From an uncultured Bacilli bacterium (lineage in GTDB: Bacteria; Bacillota_I; Bacilli_A; RF39; UBA660): a DNA stretch of 43,602 bases. The translations under genes were made by a program, and so were the position numbers. Under the pieces are notes generated by a model that saw nothing but the letters and a program-made list of their open reading frames with translations, did not search any database and was not told the DNA's origin. The DNA lies in assembly GCA_910587065.1 (NCBI GenBank), contig CAJUMA010000011.1:1-43602 (forward strand), written 5' to 3'. Below, piece after piece: positions 24,904 through 31,774 of the stretch. Numbering within the stretch: the stretch's first letter is position 1; every line of letters begins with the position of its first letter.

Positions 24904-24951
24904 ATGAATAAAAAAGCTGATGAGGATAAAAATATAATAGATTTACAAAAG

Positions 24952-24977
24952 AAAGCAGCAAGAAATTTGCTGCTTTT
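24952..24977 (+). terminator. Terminator of the dnaE-pepF operon
   Basis: AAAGCAGCAA-GAAAT-TTGCTGCTTT followed by T. It lies 100 bases after the pepF stop. Confidence 0.65.
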
Positions 24978-25015
24978 AGCATATTAAAGATCCTTAAATA
25001 TATCGTGTTATAATA

Positions 25016-25330
25016 TTAATCGTTATCTTCTAAAAAGTAATTAGCCATTTTTTCATAGTTATCTTGACTATTAAAACAAGTATCAATTAAATAACCTTTC
25101 TCGTTATGTGTTTGATATTCTTTGATTCCACGGATATAGAAATCTTTATTTCTTTCTTCAATAAAGAAAGGCATTATATCATTGAAAAGACATTCTCTAA
25201 ATATAATCATTCTTCCTATACGTCCATTACCATCTTGGAATGGATGAATTTTCTCAAATCTAACATGAAATTCAATGATATCTTCTACTGTTTTATTATA
25301 CCATTCTAATTTTATATTACTTACTTCCAT
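25016..25330 (-). pseudogene. C-terminal fragment of Fic-domain protein
   Basis: The frame is 104 residues. It has the Fic active site HPFQDGNGRIGR (residues ~33-44), which normally transfers AMP or another nucleotide part to a target protein; the catalytic His is present. The N-terminal half of the Fic fold, with the substrate-binding flap and the inhibitory helix, is missing, and the first residues (EVSNIKLEWYN) match the middle of a full protein. A ribosome site AAGGAAGA and a TATAAT upstream could allow expression, so a reduced toxin is possible, but a decayed gene in an accessory island is more likely. Confidence 0.7.
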
Positions 25331-25446
25331 GATATGTCTTCCTTGTATGTTTATATTATATCATTTTTTCTAAATGATTAGTATTAATTTATAAGAATAG
25401 CAACAGTATGCTACAAAATGTGACAAAAGAAGACAAAACCTTCTAT

Positions 25447-25475
25447 TGCATATGGAAGAAAATGTGTTTATTATA
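25447..25475 (+). promoter_or_regulatory. Promoter of type I toxin mRNA
   Basis: TTGCAT (25447-25452) and TATTAT (25470-25475) with a 17-base spacer. Start would be near 25482, giving a leader of about 90 bases with internal complementarity to its own 3' end. Confidence 0.65.
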
Positions 25476-25572
25476 GTAACCTGTGAAGCAGAAGAAAGAT
25501 GCAAGACACTCACTTTATATCTTTGGCTAATTTGTTCAGGGGGTAAGAAGTAATAAAGGAGAGTGGTGCTTA

Positions 25573-25647
25573 TGAATAATCGTAGATTACTAGATATCAT
25601 AGTGCTATTATTATTGATAATTTTATTGTTGATCATTAAGGGTTGAC
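25573..25647 (+). CDS. 24-residue hydrophobic peptide, type I toxin candidate
   Basis: The peptide starts MNNRRLLDII, is almost pure Leu/Ile/Val through the middle and ends KG before TGA. Positive residues on both sides of one short membrane helix are the mark of small membrane toxins such as Ibs and Fst. AAAGGAG lies 14-20 bases before the ATG and a G5 run lies further up. The mRNA leader has AAAGATGC (25496-25503), complementary to GCATCTTT at the 3' stem (25658-25665), and CTTTGGCT (25522-25529), complementary to AGCCAAAG (25710-25717). Such end pairing holds translation back in known type I toxin mRNAs. A convergent antisense RNA overlaps the 3' part. Toxicity is inferred. Confidence 0.65.
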
Positions 25648-25651
25648 ATTA

Positions 25652-25685
25652 AAAAAGCATCTTTATTTTTCTGAATAAAGATGCG
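25652..25685. terminator. Terminator of antisense RNA, overlapping toxin mRNA
   Basis: GCATCTTTATT-TTTCTG-AATAAAGATGC. On the minus strand it is followed by TTTTTT, so it ends the antisense RNA. On the plus strand the tail is weak. The toxin message may end here or at the hairpin near 25754-25778. Confidence 0.7.
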
Positions 25686-25737
25686 ACAACATTTAAGTGT
25701 CTAGCGTCAGCCAAAGAAGCTTTTGCTTCACACTCAA
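25652..25737 (-). ncRNA. Antisense RNA (type I antitoxin candidate)
   Basis: A minus-strand promoter at 25743-25771 would start an RNA near 25737 that ends at the U tract by 25652, about 85 bases. It is convergent with and complementary to the toxin mRNA 3' part. Its 5' end UGAGUGU is also complementary to ACACTCA (25507-25513) in the toxin leader, because ACACTCA is a direct repeat (25731-25737). This two-site design resembles the RNAI/RNAII pair of Fst loci. Confidence 0.6.
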
Positions 25738-25742
25738 TAAGA

Positions 25743-25771
25743 TTATAACAAGACTTGAAGTTATATTCAAG
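25743..25771 (-). promoter_or_regulatory. Promoter of antisense RNA 1
   Basis: On the minus strand TTGAAT (25766-25771) and TATAAT (25743-25748) with a 17-base spacer. A copy with the same boxes and spacing is at 25908-25936. Confidence 0.75.
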
Positions 25772-25778
25772 TTTTTAT
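25754..25778 (+). terminator. Possible terminator of toxin mRNA
   Basis: ACTTGAA-GTTATA-TTCAAGT followed by TTTTAT. It overlaps the antisense -35. Confidence 0.45.
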
Positions 25779-25805
25779 ATTGCAAAAAAAGCAAACTCTT
25801 TGACG

Positions 25806-25901
25806 AATTTGCTCAGGGGGTGTAGTAGAAAGGAGCTGTGCTTAAAGCACGGTGCCACAAACTTATTTAGTTTATGCTAAATAAATTATCTACTTAACAC
25901 C
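25806..25901. pseudogene. Decayed second copy of toxin-antitoxin locus
   Basis: 25806-25842 repeats the toxin leader (AATTTGCTCAGGGGGT, then AAAGGAG and GTGCTT; compare 25530-25572), but no ATG or hydrophobic frame follows. A hairpin TTATTTAG-TTTATG-CTAAATAA takes its place (25863-25884). The antisense promoter is intact (25908-25936), so a minus-strand RNA may still be made. Confidence 0.6.
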
Positions 25902-25907
25902 AATCAA

Positions 25908-25936
25908 ATTATAGCAAAGTTAGATTGTGTATTCAA
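25908..25936 (-). promoter_or_regulatory. Promoter of antisense RNA 2
   Basis: On the minus strand TTGAAT (25931-25936) and TATAAT (25908-25913) with a 17-base spacer, as in copy 1. The RNA would start near 25901 and contain GGUGUUAAG, similar to GUGUGAAG of copy 1. Confidence 0.7.
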
Positions 25937-25999
25937 GTTTTTTATTTACATAAGAATGTCTAAATTAAGCATATTTGAAAGTTTTCACACACCAAACAC

Positions 26000-26030
26000 T
26001 TGTACAAAAAAAAAAAAAAAATGCTATGAT
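26000..26030 (+). promoter_or_regulatory. Promoter with 16-A spacer (phase-variation candidate)
   Basis: TTGTAC (26000-26005), then 16 A (26006-26021), TGC and TATGAT (26025-26030). The spacer is 19 bases; loss of two A would give 17. The TGC before the -10 is an extended -10 element. Slippage in the A tract would change the spacing and so the strength. Confidence 0.65.
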
Positions 26031-26069
26031 TAGATTAGGAAAGTACGCCTACAAGAAGGGAAAAGAATT

Positions 26070-27206
26070 ATGAAAAGAAGAAATGTGATATTGGTAGTCT
26101 TAATACTAGCTATAGGTTTTGCTGCGGTAACGACAACTATGATTATAAATGGAGGATTAAATATAGCAACTAATCAAGAAGAGTTTGATGTATATTTTAG
26201 TAAGTCCATAGAAGATGGAATAGAAAACAATAGTTTAATTAAAGATAAGACTCATATAGAATTTAGTAAGGACATGAGTTTAGTAGGAGAAAAGTATATA
26301 CTAGATTATGATGTAACAAATGGATCAAGGAACTATGATGCAGAAATAAGTATAAATTGTACAGAATCAAATGAATATGTTGGTGTTACAAATGAATTAG
26401 ATACAACAAGTATACTAAAATCCCAAGAAACAAGAAGAGGAAAATTAACAATAGAAGTAATAAAAGGATATGTAGGTGATGCTCCAAAAGATATAAATAT
26501 AACATGTACTTTAACTGCTAATGCAATAGAAAGAGATAAGATAGCAGATATACCAGAAAAAGAAGTAAATGAAATAAACTTAAGATGGCAAGAAGGAACA
26601 GAAGAAATAGATAAAAGAACCATGAAAGCCATTTGGAATGAAGATAATACAGTAAAAGAATATGAAGTAGGATTACTAAGAAATGGAGAAAAAGTAGAAT
26701 TTGATGAAAGTACCAAACCAAGTGGTGCAACTTTACTTGATAATGGAAATATAAGTACAAGTAATACAGAAGTAGATTTAACGGGTATACTTGCTAAATC
26801 TACTAATGGAGGAACTTACAAAGTAACAGTAAATAAAAACAACGAAACAAATACAAGTGATGAATTAAAGACACTTGCTAGATTAAATGATGAAGATTTG
26901 AAATGGGATGAAAATTATACAACAGCAATGTGGAAACCCATTGACGGGGCAGATTATTACTTGTTTTGGGTCTATCTTAGGGACGATACGTACAAAAAAG
27001 GTACAGGTAAAGATCTTTCAGAGACCTGTCACTTGGAACCGCATGGGGATTCAGGAAGCTGTGTTGTAGTAAAAGACACAAAAGTGGATTTAGCGGATGC
27101 ACTTGGTGAGGAATCTGGGTATTATTATGAGGTTGGCGGGTACAGCGATAACATAGAGGAATATTATACACCGTCATATGAGCTTGGCAAAAGTGAAATT
27201 AATTAG
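26070..27206 (+). CDS. Secreted/surface protein of a repeated lineage family
   Basis: The product is 378 residues with an N-terminal hydrophobic signal or anchor (NVILVVLILAIGFAAVTTT). The first part (about 35-165) is a beta-rich domain with FDVYFSKSIEDGIENNS and KYILDYDVTNGSRNYDAEI, similar in plan to camelysin/TasA-like matrix proteins; this link is weak. Two or three later modules of ~85-90 residues begin like NEINLRWQEG and DEDLKWDENY and look like Fn3-type repeats. The 3' end from about 26930 has higher GC and different codons than the rest, with two Cys that could bond. No LPxTG or other wall-sorting motif is seen. Expression is probably set by the A-tract promoter. Confidence 0.6.
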   Translation: MKRRNVILVVLILAIGFAAVTTTMIINGGLNIATNQEEFDVYFSKSIEDGIENNSLIKDKTHIEFSKDMSLVGEKYILDYDVTNGSRNYDAEISINCTESNEYVGVTNELDTTSILKSQETRRGKLTIEVIKGYVGDAPKDINITCTLTANAIERDKIADIPEKEVNEINLRWQEGTEEIDKRTMKAIWNEDNTVKEYEVGLLRNGEKVEFDESTKPSGATLLDNGNISTSNTEVDLTGILAKSTNGGTYKVTVNKNNETNTSDELKTLARLNDEDLKWDENYTTAMWKPIDGADYYLFWVYLRDDTYKKGTGKDLSETCHLEPHGDSGSCVVVKDTKVDLADALGEESGYYYEVGGYSDNIEEYYTPSYELGKSEIN

Positions 27207-27247
27207 CAATGAGTCCAATTGGCTATTTTGAATGATTAAATAATCTA

Positions 27248-27276
27248 AGATGTCTCTTTTGAGATGTCTTTTTTTC
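27248..27276 (+). terminator. Terminator of surface protein gene
   Basis: AGATGTCTC-TTTT-GAGATGTCT with two G-U pairs, followed by T7. Confidence 0.65.
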
Positions 27277-27416
27277 TGTTATTTTGTAGAAATAAGTGTG
27301 TTTATTTGTTAGAATAATTAATTGGAGATGAGAAACTGTTAATTTGGTTACTTGATTATTTAAAATTTATATATTATTTGGTATAATCTAGTTATATTAG
27401 AAAAAGGAATGTTTTT

Positions 27417-28148
27417 ATGGATAATAATACAAATGTGAATAATGATAAAGGTAAAATAATGGTTTTAACATCATTAATTATTGCTGTTTCATTAATGTTA
27501 GTAATTTTTGTGTTTTTTGCTGTTATTGATATAACACATAAAGATGCATCATCTAAGTTAAAAACAACGACTAGAAGAACAGTTAATCCTGATGCAACAA
27601 CTGGAATTCCTGATACTACTATAACAGAAGTACCAAGTGTTACAGAAGAACCAACAACAGGTATTAATACTACGACAACAAGGAAAGTTACCACTACTTC
27701 GAGAGTTACTACTACAGGTGAAAGAGTAACAACTAAACATCAAGGTGAAACCGTAATACCATCTCATACGTATGAAGTTGTAACTGATGCAACTACATAT
27801 CCAGATGCCTTAGATACTTGGGAATGGAATGTAATTAATCTTATTAATGAAGAGAGAAGACGTAATGGTTTAAATGAGTTATTAGTTGCGAGAGAATTAA
27901 GAAATAAAGCTGAAGAAGCTGCTTATATGTACTATGCGAGCGGCTCGGAAAGTTTAAAACCTTACCTTAGTGGAATATCATATCTTTACATGCATAGTAA
28001 TTTAGATATTGATGCTCATACTTTATATGAGAGTACACTAAATTCGACAAAAATAACTACTAATCCTGATTTAAGATATGTAGGAGCTGGAGTAATACTT
28101 AAAAATACTGGTTTAGATACTTACTTTTATGTAATTGTTTATGAATAG
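27417..28148 (+). CDS. Membrane-anchored CAP-domain protein
   Basis: The product is 243 residues: one membrane segment (about 16-38), a Thr-rich linker (about 45-115, many TTT/TTR) and a C-terminal CAP/SCP-type domain (about 130-243) with WNVINLINEERRRNGLNELLVARELRNKAEEAA and VGAGVIL. The family consists of extracellular proteins of varied or unknown function. The usual His of the first CAP motif is not evident and the domain is short. RBS AAAAAGGAA. It lies 11 bases before ffh and may share its message, without clear functional link. Confidence 0.75.
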   Translation: MDNNTNVNNDKGKIMVLTSLIIAVSLMLVIFVFFAVIDITHKDASSKLKTTTRRTVNPDATTGIPDTTITEVPSVTEEPTTGINTTTTRKVTTTSRVTTTGERVTTKHQGETVIPSHTYEVVTDATTYPDALDTWEWNVINLINEERRRNGLNELLVARELRNKAEEAAYMYYASGSESLKPYLSGISYLYMHSNLDIDAHTLYESTLNSTKITTNPDLRYVGAGVILKNTGLDTYFYVIVYE

Positions 28149-28159
28149 GGAGTGTTTAT

Positions 28160-29467
28160 ATGTTTGAATATATGGGAGATAGATTATCAAATGCCATTAA
28201 GAATATCAAAGGCATGGGTAGAATAACAGAAGAAAATATTGGAGATGCGATGCGTGAGATACGTATGGCTCTTTTAGAGGCAGATGTTAACTACGAAGTA
28301 GTAAAAGAGTTTATAAAAAACGTTAAAGAAAAAGCGTTAGGTTTAGAAGTTGAAAAAACATTAAAGCCAGAAGAATTATTTATTAAATTAGTTAAAGATG
28401 AATTAGTTTCACTACTTGGTGGAGATTACGTTGCTTTAGAGACAAGTAAAAATCCAACAATTATTATGATGGTTGGTCTTCAAGGTTCTGGTAAAACAAC
28501 AACAAGTGGTAAGATTGCTAATTTAGTTCGTAAGAAGAATAAAAAGAATCCTTTACTTGTTGCTTGTGATGTTTATCGTCCAGCAGCAATAGATCAATTA
28601 TGTGAAATAGGTGCTTCTTTAAATATACCTGTTTTTGAACGTGGTAAAGCAAAACCTTTAGATATCGTGAGTGAGGCTTTAGTGTATGCTAAAGAAAACA
28701 AACATGATTTTATAATTATTGATACGGCAGGGCGTTTACATATAGATGAAGAATTGATGGATGAACTTGTTTCTATTGAAGAGACTATAAAACCTCATGA
28801 AGTACTGTTAGTAATAGATGCCATGATGGGACAAGATGCTATAAATGTTATAAAAGGATTTAATGATAAACTCGGTCTTACAGGTGCGATATTAACAAAA
28901 ATGGATGGAAATACTAAGGGTGGAGTTGCCTTATCAGTTAGACATTTAACTAACGTACCTATTAAGTTTATTGGAGATTCGGAAAAATTAGATGGTTTAT
29001 CGGAGTTTTATCCAGAAAGAATGGCTGAACGTATCTTAGATATGGGAGACATTTTATCTATAGCCGAAAAAGTTGAAGGAATAGTATCAGAAGAAGAAGC
29101 AGGTGATTTAGCTAAGAAAATTAAAAGAGGAGACTACACTTTAGAAGATTTTCTTACTAATTTAAAACAAATAAAAAAACTTGGACCTTTAGAAAACATT
29201 TTGAAGATGCTTCCAGGTGCGAGAAAGATGGGAGTAGGGGACATAAACATTGATCCAAAAGACATGGCCCACGTTGAAGCGATAATATTATCAATGACTC
29301 CATATGAAAGAAACCATCCTGAAGTTTTAAAAAATAGTCGTAAACAAAGAATAAGTAAAGGTAGTGGCAGAAGCGTTGAAGAAATAAACCGTTTACTTAA
29401 ACAATTTGAACAAATGAAAACAATGATGAAACAGTTTAGTAATGGTAATATGAAAATGCCATTTTAA
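28160..29467 (+). CDS. ffh: Signal recognition particle protein Ffh
   Basis: The product is 435 residues in the N-G-M plan. The G domain has GLQGSGKTTTSGK (P-loop, ~residue 106), DVYRPAAIDQL, DTAGRLHIDEELMDEL, TKMDGNTKGGVALS and GDSEKLDGLSEFYPERM. The M domain has KKLGPLENILKMLPG, MTPYERNHPEVL and SRKQRISKGSG (RNA-binding). It takes nascent membrane and secretory proteins to FtsY at the membrane with 4.5S/scRNA. No ylxM gene precedes it, which is common in Bacilli. Terminator at 29475. Confidence 0.97.
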   Translation: MFEYMGDRLSNAIKNIKGMGRITEENIGDAMREIRMALLEADVNYEVVKEFIKNVKEKALGLEVEKTLKPEELFIKLVKDELVSLLGGDYVALETSKNPTIIMMVGLQGSGKTTTSGKIANLVRKKNKKNPLLVACDVYRPAAIDQLCEIGASLNIPVFERGKAKPLDIVSEALVYAKENKHDFIIIDTAGRLHIDEELMDELVSIEETIKPHEVLLVIDAMMGQDAINVIKGFNDKLGLTGAILTKMDGNTKGGVALSVRHLTNVPIKFIGDSEKLDGLSEFYPERMAERILDMGDILSIAEKVEGIVSEEEAGDLAKKIKRGDYTLEDFLTNLKQIKKLGPLENILKMLPGARKMGVGDINIDPKDMAHVEAIILSMTPYERNHPEVLKNSRKQRISKGSGRSVEEINRLLKQFEQMKTMMKQFSNGNMKMPF

Positions 29468-29474
29468 ATAAAAT

Positions 29475-29528
29475 AGTAAGTAGAGTACTTAAATAAAATT
29501 ATTATTAGTTAAGTACTTTACTTTTTTT
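29475..29528 (+). terminator. Terminator of ffh
   Basis: AGTAA...AGTACTTAA and TTAAGTACTTTACT with a long loop, then T7. Confidence 0.6.
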
Positions 29529-29577
29529 ATATGTTGATTTATAATGAATGAGTGCATTATGAAGGAGGTATTTAATC

Positions 29578-30024
29578 ATGGACTATAATGTGTTAGATGA
29601 TTTGAGAGAACTTGATATTTTAATAAAAAAAAGATTATTCTTGATTGGTAAGAGAAATTGTGCTGATAAATCCCCAAGTCCTTTACAAGTTAAAATATTT
29701 AGATATCTTTATTTAAATAAGGACAAGGAAGTATCTCAAGCAGATTTAGTTAATGAATTAAGAGTCTCTAAGGTTGCTATTAGTGAAGCTATTTCGAAAA
29801 TGGTAAATAATGGTAATATAAAAGTTGTTCCTAGCATGACTGATCATCGCAAAAATATTTTATCTTACACTGATCAAGGAATTAAAATAATGAACCAAAT
29901 GGTTTTGGCGACTAATTTATTAAATAAAGAATTAATTCGGAATATCGATTTAAATGAATTGAATACTTTTATAAGTGTAATGCAACAATTGAAAAAAAAT
30001 ATTAAGGAGGATGATTATGTTTAA
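29578..30024 (+). CDS. MarR-family regulator of the ABC exporter
   Basis: The product is 148 residues with a MarR winged helix: QVKIFRYLYLNKDKEVSQADL, NELRVSKVAISEAISKMVNNG and the wing PSMTDHRKNILSYTDQG (the conserved DxR). It probably represses its own operon with the two ABC half-transporters, which follow with an 8-base overlap. The ligand is likely one of the exported drugs (inference). Strong AAGGAGGT ribosome site. Confidence 0.88.
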   Translation: MDYNVLDDLRELDILIKKRLFLIGKRNCADKSPSPLQVKIFRYLYLNKDKEVSQADLVNELRVSKVAISEAISKMVNNGNIKVVPSMTDHRKNILSYTDQGIKIMNQMVLATNLLNKELIRNIDLNELNTFISVMQQLKKNIKEDDYV

Positions 30025-31774
30025 AGTATTTAAAAATTTTACGAAAAAAGATTTATTTATAATTTTAATTTGTATTTCTCTTATTGTTTTTCAAGTATTT
30101 TTGGATTTAAAGTTACCTGATTATATGAGTGAAATAACGAGACTTATACAAACAGAAGGAAGTAGCTTAGGTAGTATTTTAAAAGAAGGAGCTTATATGC
30201 TTGCTTGTGCTTTTGGTAGTTTAGCAACCTCCATATTTGTTGGTTTCTTTGCTAGCAGGTTATCAGCTAATTTTTCTAAAACTTTAAGAAAGGAAATATT
30301 TGTTAAGGTAGAGAAATTTAGTATGGCTGAAGTGAAGAATTTTTCAACTAGCAGTTTAATTACGAGAACGACTAATGATGTTACACAGTTAGAGATGCTT
30401 ATCGCGATGGGCTTACAAATGTTATGTAAAGCTCCAATTATGGTAGTGTGGGCTGTTTTAAAGATTGTTAACAAAAGTATGGAGTGGAGTTTATTAACAG
30501 CTGTTTTAGTAGTTGTACTGCTTGCAACTATAGGTTTTCTAATGATTATTGTGCTACCTAGATTTGAACGTGTCCAAAAGTTAATTGATAAAGTGAATGG
30601 AGTTACGCGCGAGAATTTAACAGGTATAAGAGTTATTAGAGCATTTAATGCTGAAGAGTTTATTCAAGATAGATTTGAGGGTGTCAATAAAGAACTTACA
30701 AGTACACAGTTATTTAATCAAAGGTGTTTTTCGATTCTAAATCCTGTTATGAATATGATTATGCATGCTTTAACATTAGGAATTTATTTTATTGGGGCAT
30801 ATTTGATAATGGAAGCATCTATGTTAGATAAGATAACATTATTTAGTGATATGGTCGTTTTTTCAAGTTATGGTATGCAAGTACTAATGTCATTTTTAAT
30901 GCTTGCAATGATTTTTATGATGTGGCCACGTGCCCAAGTTTCAGCAAAACGTATTAATGAAGTATTAGAAACAGAAGAGTCTATTAAAGATGGCAAATTT
31001 GATGGTAAGACTAAAGAAGTTGGTACTGTTGAATTTAAGAATGTCAGTTTTAAATATCCTGATGCTTCGGAATATTTATTAAAAGATATTTCATTTAAAG
31101 TAAAAAAAGGAGAAACGATTGCCTTTATTGGTTCAACGGGTTCTGGTAAATCGACATTAATTAATCTTGTACCAAGATTTTATGATGCAACTGATGGTGA
31201 AGTATTAATTGATGGTGTAAATGTTAAAGATTATACGTTAGAAACTTTATATGAAAAGTTAGGTTATGTTTCCCAAAAAGCTTTCATGTTTACAGGTTCT
31301 GTTATGGATAATGTTAAATATGGTAAAAGTAAACATAAGAAAACAAGTGAAAAAGTAAAAGAAGCAATTCGTGTTGCTCAAGGGGAAGAGTTTGTTTTAA
31401 AAATGGATAAAGGGTATGATTCTCATATTGCTAGAGGTGGTACTAATGTCTCTGGTGGGCAAAAACAAAGACTATCAATTGCTCGTGCAATAGCAAGAGA
31501 CCCGGAAATATATATTTTTGATGACTCTTTTTCGGCTCTTGATTATAAGACTGATTCTGTTTTGCGTAAAGAATTAAAAAAATATACGAAAGATGCAACT
31601 TCAATGATTGTTGCTCAAAGAATTGGTACAATTATGAATGCTGATAAAATAGTTGTTTTAGACAAAGGTAAATGTGTTGGAATTGGAACACATAATGAGC
31701 TATTAAAAAAATGTTCTGTTTATAAAGAAATAGCTTTATCGCAACTATCAAAGGAGGAGTTAGAAAATGCCTAG
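30017..31774 (+). CDS. Heterodimeric ABC exporter, degenerate-site half
   Basis: The product is 585 residues, started at ATG 30017 because AAGGAGG then has good spacing. Six membrane segments (~1-320) precede the nucleotide-binding domain: Walker A GSTGSGKSTL (~372), Q-loop YVSQKAFMFTG, signature VSGGQKQRLS, Walker B IFDDSFSALD. The usual catalytic Glu after Walker B is Asp, typical of the degenerate half of BmrCD/TM287-288-type pairs, and the H-loop residue is Gln (AQR). It overlaps the partner gene by 8 bases. It exports lipids or drugs. Confidence 0.9.
   Translation: MFKVFKNFTKKDLFIILICISLIVFQVFLDLKLPDYMSEITRLIQTEGSSLGSILKEGAYMLACAFGSLATSIFVGFFASRLSANFSKTLRKEIFVKVEKFSMAEVKNFSTSSLITRTTNDVTQLEMLIAMGLQMLCKAPIMVVWAVLKIVNKSMEWSLLTAVLVVVLLATIGFLMIIVLPRFERVQKLIDKVNGVTRENLTGIRVIRAFNAEEFIQDRFEGVNKELTSTQLFNQRCFSILNPVMNMIMHALTLGIYFIGAYLIMEASMLDKITLFSDMVVFSSYGMQVLMSFLMLAMIFMMWPRAQVSAKRINEVLETEESIKDGKFDGKTKEVGTVEFKNVSFKYPDASEYLLKDISFKVKKGETIAFIGSTGSGKSTLINLVPRFYDATDGEVLIDGVNVKDYTLETLYEKLGYVSQKAFMFTGSVMDNVKYGKSKHKKTSEKVKEAIRVAQGEEFVLKMDKGYDSHIARGGTNVSGGQKQRLSIARAIARDPEIYIFDDSFSALDYKTDSVLRKELKKYTKDATSMIVAQRIGTIMNADKIVVLDKGKCVGIGTHNELLKKCSVYKEIALSQLSKEELENA

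Noticed and set aside
24904..24987. 27-codon frame starting MNKKADEDKN after pepF
   Set aside because: No ribosome site before the ATG, and it runs through the terminator stem; coding is unlikely.
25370..25636. Minus-strand frame of 88 codons over the toxin locus
   Set aside because: It is antisense to the toxin frame, low complexity and has no ribosome site. The RNA features explain this stretch better.
26506..26760. Long minus-strand frames across the surface protein gene
   Set aside because: Shadows of the AT-rich coding strand; no ribosome sites or domains.
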